This document shows positions 42,636-45,018 of a stretch of 45,018 nt of DNA, piece by piece (within the stretch, counting starts at the first letter, position 1; each line of letters starts with the position of its first letter). Location of the stretch: the NCBI GenBank assembly GCA_020628935.1, contig JAHDEG010000010.1, positions 41,237 through 86,254 on the forward strand. The letters run 5' to 3'. The DNA comes from Flavobacteriales bacterium. Its GTDB lineage: Bacteria > Bacteroidota > Bacteroidia > Flavobacteriales_G > JALEGO01. The position numbers were made by a program, and so were the translations under genes. The notes beneath the pieces are model-generated. The model did not search any database. It was not told where the DNA came from and worked only from the letters and a program-made list of their open reading frames with translations.

Positions 42636-45018
42636 ATGAATAGCCAAGAACGCGTTAGTAATAACACCCCAAACATCGATTTCAATATAGGTTTATTATT
42701 ACAAACCATTAAAAAATCACTGCCAATTATATTGACGGTTTGTTTTTTTGTAGGATTAACTGTTTGGCTATATTTACACTATACAGCTCCTATATATAAA
42801 GCAGAAGCTATAGTACAAATCAGAAACAACAACAACGCAAAAACTATACTAACAGAAAGTAATTTATTCAAACAAAACGAAAACCTATCTGAAGATATAG
42901 AATTTTTACGTTCAAGAACTTTTATTGAGCGAGTTGTTAAACAATTGCCTTTGAGCATTAGCTATTTCAATAAAGGTGAAGTATTAAATTACGATCTATA
43001 TAATTCTTCTAGGTATAAGATAATTCCAATCAAAATTGATTCAGCCATTTTAGGAACTCCAATTTTTGTTAGTTTCACAAAACAAAAAACTATAAAAATA
43101 AATTATCAATTTGAAGGCAAAAGTTTCGAGAAAGAAACTGGAATCAACGAATTAATTGTTCTAAAACATTTTACAATTGAAACCAGTTTAAATTATAATT
43201 TCAACGTTGAAGATATTGAAGATGAAACATTTTTCACTTTTAACGACCATAGCTTTATTGTTGAACAGTTCGAACAAAATTTGGTTGTTTCAGTACTCAA
43301 CCCTTCAGCAAAAACTATCAAAATAGAATACCGGGATAAAAATACTGCTCGAGCTATTGACTTTTTAGGGAAATTTGTAAATGAATACCTAAAGAGTGAT
43401 GTTGAGAGAAAAAGCCAGAGTACTGAACGAATCATTGGCTTTGTAGATACCCAATTAGAAAACATAGAGTATAAGCTTAAAAGTTCTGAAGAATTAATAA
43501 CAAGCTTTAGAAAGGAAAACAAAGATTTTGATATTGATAAATTTAATCGATCAATACCTGTAAATACGAACTTGGAAAAAGAGCTTACCGAACTTGAACT
43601 TCAGAAAAATGTACTAAAAACTGTATATGAAAGAATAAGTAAAGAAGACAGTATATCCAACTCTTTTGAAATGCTTTCTATTGTATCTGAACTCGATTAT
43701 GGTGATGTTTTGGTTAATCAAATGGAAGGTATGAGAAGTCTTCTAATCAGAAAAGAAGAGCTACTTTACGATATCACTCCATCTAGTGCTACAATACAAT
43801 CTATAAACTACAATATAGAACTTCAGAAAAAAATCCTCCTAAAAAGTATGGAGTCTATGATAAAAATGGTCACGGCTAAAGAGGAACGAATGAAAGTCAA
43901 GTTATTTGATGTTAAAGATCTAAATACTTTTAAGCCTGATAAAAAAATGGAATTTTCTAAACTTGAGCGTGTTTACAACATTAATGAGAAATTCCATACG
44001 CTCCTTTTGGAAAAAAAAGCGCAGTATGCAATTGCAAAGGCTGGTTTTGTATCCGAGAATTTAGTACTACAAGCACCTTCATCAGATGGTAAGCCAGTAT
44101 CGCCAGATAGAAAAATTATCATTATAGTTGGTATTGCTATTATATTTATTTCAACAGTTTTACTAATAAGCATAAGATACCTTTTAACAAATGAAATTTA
44201 TACTTTAGAAGACATAAAAAGCAGGTACAATCTATCAAAACTAAGTGTTCTAGGAATTGTTCCAAGTCACAACGACAAAATGAATGTTTCTACTTTGGTC
44301 GTTAACAAAAAAACAAAATCAATCCTTTCAGAAGCATTCAGATCTATAAGAACAAACTTACAATTTGTTTCAAACAAGGATGAGTCAAAAGTTATTTCAG
44401 TAACGTCAACAATCTCTGGAGAAGGAAAAACTTTTGTGATCGTCAATATTGGAGGAATTTTTGCACTAGCAGGAAAGAAAACTATTGTTTTAGATTTAGA
44501 CCTTAGAAAACCAAAAATACATCTTGCATTTAACACTGATAACAAACAAGGAATGACCTCTTTACTCATCAATAAGTCTACAATTAATGATGTTGTAAAT
44601 CATAGTGAACAAGAAAATCTAGACTTTATCACAGCAGGTGCTATTCCCCCAAATCCTTCTGAATTACTGCTAAATGGTGAGTTAGAAAAAATCATAGAAG
44701 AGTTAAAATCTACATATGACTATATACTTATTGACAACCCTCCCGTTGGTTTAGTAGTTGATGGCATAAATGCATCAAAAATGGCTGATTACCCTATTTA
44801 CGTTTTTAGATCAGGTTACTCAAAAAAATCATTTATTAGTCAAGCCCAAAGATTAGTTGAAGAAAACGGAATTCACAATTTATCTATCATTTTGAATGAC
44901 GTAGATTTAAATAATGGAGTTTATGCATATGGAGCCAAATACGGGTATGGATACGGAAAATGGGTATGGGTATTACGATCAACAAGAAAAACCCAAATTT
45001 CGCAAAATAACTCAATAA
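42636..45018 (+). CDS. wzc: Wzc-like capsule tyrosine kinase, frame broken near the C-terminus
   Basis: A BY-kinase / chain-length determinant. The ATG at 42636 follows the wza-like stop by one base. Residues 1-~480 form the Wzz-like part: transmembrane segment 1 at ~30-50, a long periplasmic helical region, and transmembrane segment 2 at ~495-515 (IIIVGIAIIFISTVLL). The cytoplasmic kinase has Walker A SGEGKTF (~residue 593-599), Walker A' VLDLDLRKPK (~618-627) and Walker B YILIDNPP (~695-702). The frame is open to 44956, but an extra A in the A4 run at 44957-44960 shifts it. In the other frame it continues GNGYGYYDQQEKPKFRKITQ and stops with TAA at 45016-45018, completing the expected Tyr-rich autophosphorylation tail. 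As given, the frame runs off the window with an unrelated tail. Confidence 0.9.
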   Translation, partial: MNSQERVSNNTPNIDFNIGLLLQTIKKSLPIILTVCFFVGLTVWLYLHYTAPIYKAEAIVQIRNNNNAKTILTESNLFKQNENLSEDIEFLRSRTFIERVVKQLPLSISYFNKGEVLNYDLYNSSRYKIIPIKIDSAILGTPIFVSFTKQKTIKINYQFEGKSFEKETGINELIVLKHFTIETSLNYNFNVEDIEDETFFTFNDHSFIVEQFEQNLVVSVLNPSAKTIKIEYRDKNTARAIDFLGKFVNEYLKSDVERKSQSTERIIGFVDTQLENIEYKLKSSEELITSFRKENKDFDIDKFNRSIPVNTNLEKELTELELQKNVLKTVYERISKEDSISNSFEMLSIVSELDYGDVLVNQMEGMRSLLIRKEELLYDITPSSATIQSINYNIELQKKILLKSMESMIKMVTAKEERMKVKLFDVKDLNTFKPDKKMEFSKLERVYNINEKFHTLLLEKKAQYAIAKAGFVSENLVLQAPSSDGKPVSPDRKIIIIVGIAIIFISTVLLISIRYLLTNEIYTLEDIKSRYNLSKLSVLGIVPSHNDKMNVSTLVVNKKTKSILSEAFRSIRTNLQFVSNKDESKVISVTSTISGEGKTFVIVNIGGIFALAGKKTIVLDLDLRKPKIHLAFNTDNKQGMTSLLINKSTINDVVNHSEQENLDFITAGAIPPNPSELLLNGELEKIIEELKSTYDYILIDNPPVGLVVDGINASKMADYPIYVFRSGYSKKSFISQAQRLVEENGIHNLSIILNDVDLNNGVYAYGAKYGYGYGKWVWVLRSTRKTQISQNNSI
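44957..44960 (+). other. A4 run where the wzc frame breaks
   Basis: Reading GGA-AAA-TGG here gives Lys-Trp-Val-Trp and an unrelated tail. Removing one A gives GGA-AAT-GGG and continues the Gly-Tyr repeats to a stop at 45016-45018. The indel therefore sits exactly between the kinase domain and the Tyr-rich tail. Confidence 0.75.

Overview
The window is AT-rich chromosomal DNA from a member of the Bacteroidota, most likely the Flavobacteriia or a close relative. The evidence is the type IX secretion (T9SS) C-terminal sorting domains on two proteins, several promoters with the TAnnTTTG -7 element of this phylum, the near absence of Shine-Dalgarno sequences, and the gene families present (Type ISP-like restriction enzyme, DUF6371 mobile-element protein, T9SS subtilase, YwqK/MORN protein, Wza/Wzc capsule genes). 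I cannot name a genus.

Region 1 (1-6490) looks like the right end of an integrated element that carries restriction genes. It holds the 3' part of a DUF6371/Toprim-like gene, a hypothetical gene, a strikingly foldable non-coding segment (1896-2086), a 1074-aa single-chain Type IIG/ISP restriction-modification enzyme, a small PD-(D/E)XK-like protein and a Cys-containing small protein. It stops at the 3' end of a tRNA-Arg(TCT) gene (6500-6573, minus), a classic integration target. No integrase lies inside the window.

Region 2 (6726-14193) is a co-directional run: a huge secreted parallel beta-helix protein, a seven-repeat RCC1/PKD/T9SS protein, a TPMT-type methyltransferase and a rhodanese lipoprotein. 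Region 3 (14196-19916) is patchy. It has a TetR/SDR pair read leftwards, an MscS channel, two copies of a 97-nt dispersed repeat, long gene-poor stretches with strong hairpins, a small secreted protein, and a frameshifted secreted gene flanked by a 10-bp inverted repeat resembling gene-cassette boundaries.

Region 4 (19917-38714) is mostly housekeeping: thioredoxin, Mfd, a DUF1761 membrane protein, a leftward operon (DUF445, hydrolase-OsmC fusion, M1 peptidase), an FAH-family hydrolase, a second leftward operon (YwqK/MORN protein, MnmA, lipoprotein, T9SS subtilase), NhaC antiporter, an outer-membrane-barrel-like protein that appears to start at CTG, a GT39-like membrane glycosyltransferase and dihydrolipoyl dehydrogenase.

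Region 5 (38763-45018) is the start of a capsule/exopolysaccharide locus: an AsnB-type amidotransferase, a GT4 glycosyltransferase, a Wza-like export lipoprotein and a Wzc-like tyrosine kinase. The kinase reading frame is broken by one base just before its C-terminal Tyr-rich tail.

The best candidates for something undescribed are the structured segment at 1896-2086 in the restriction element, and the 97-nt dispersed repeat.
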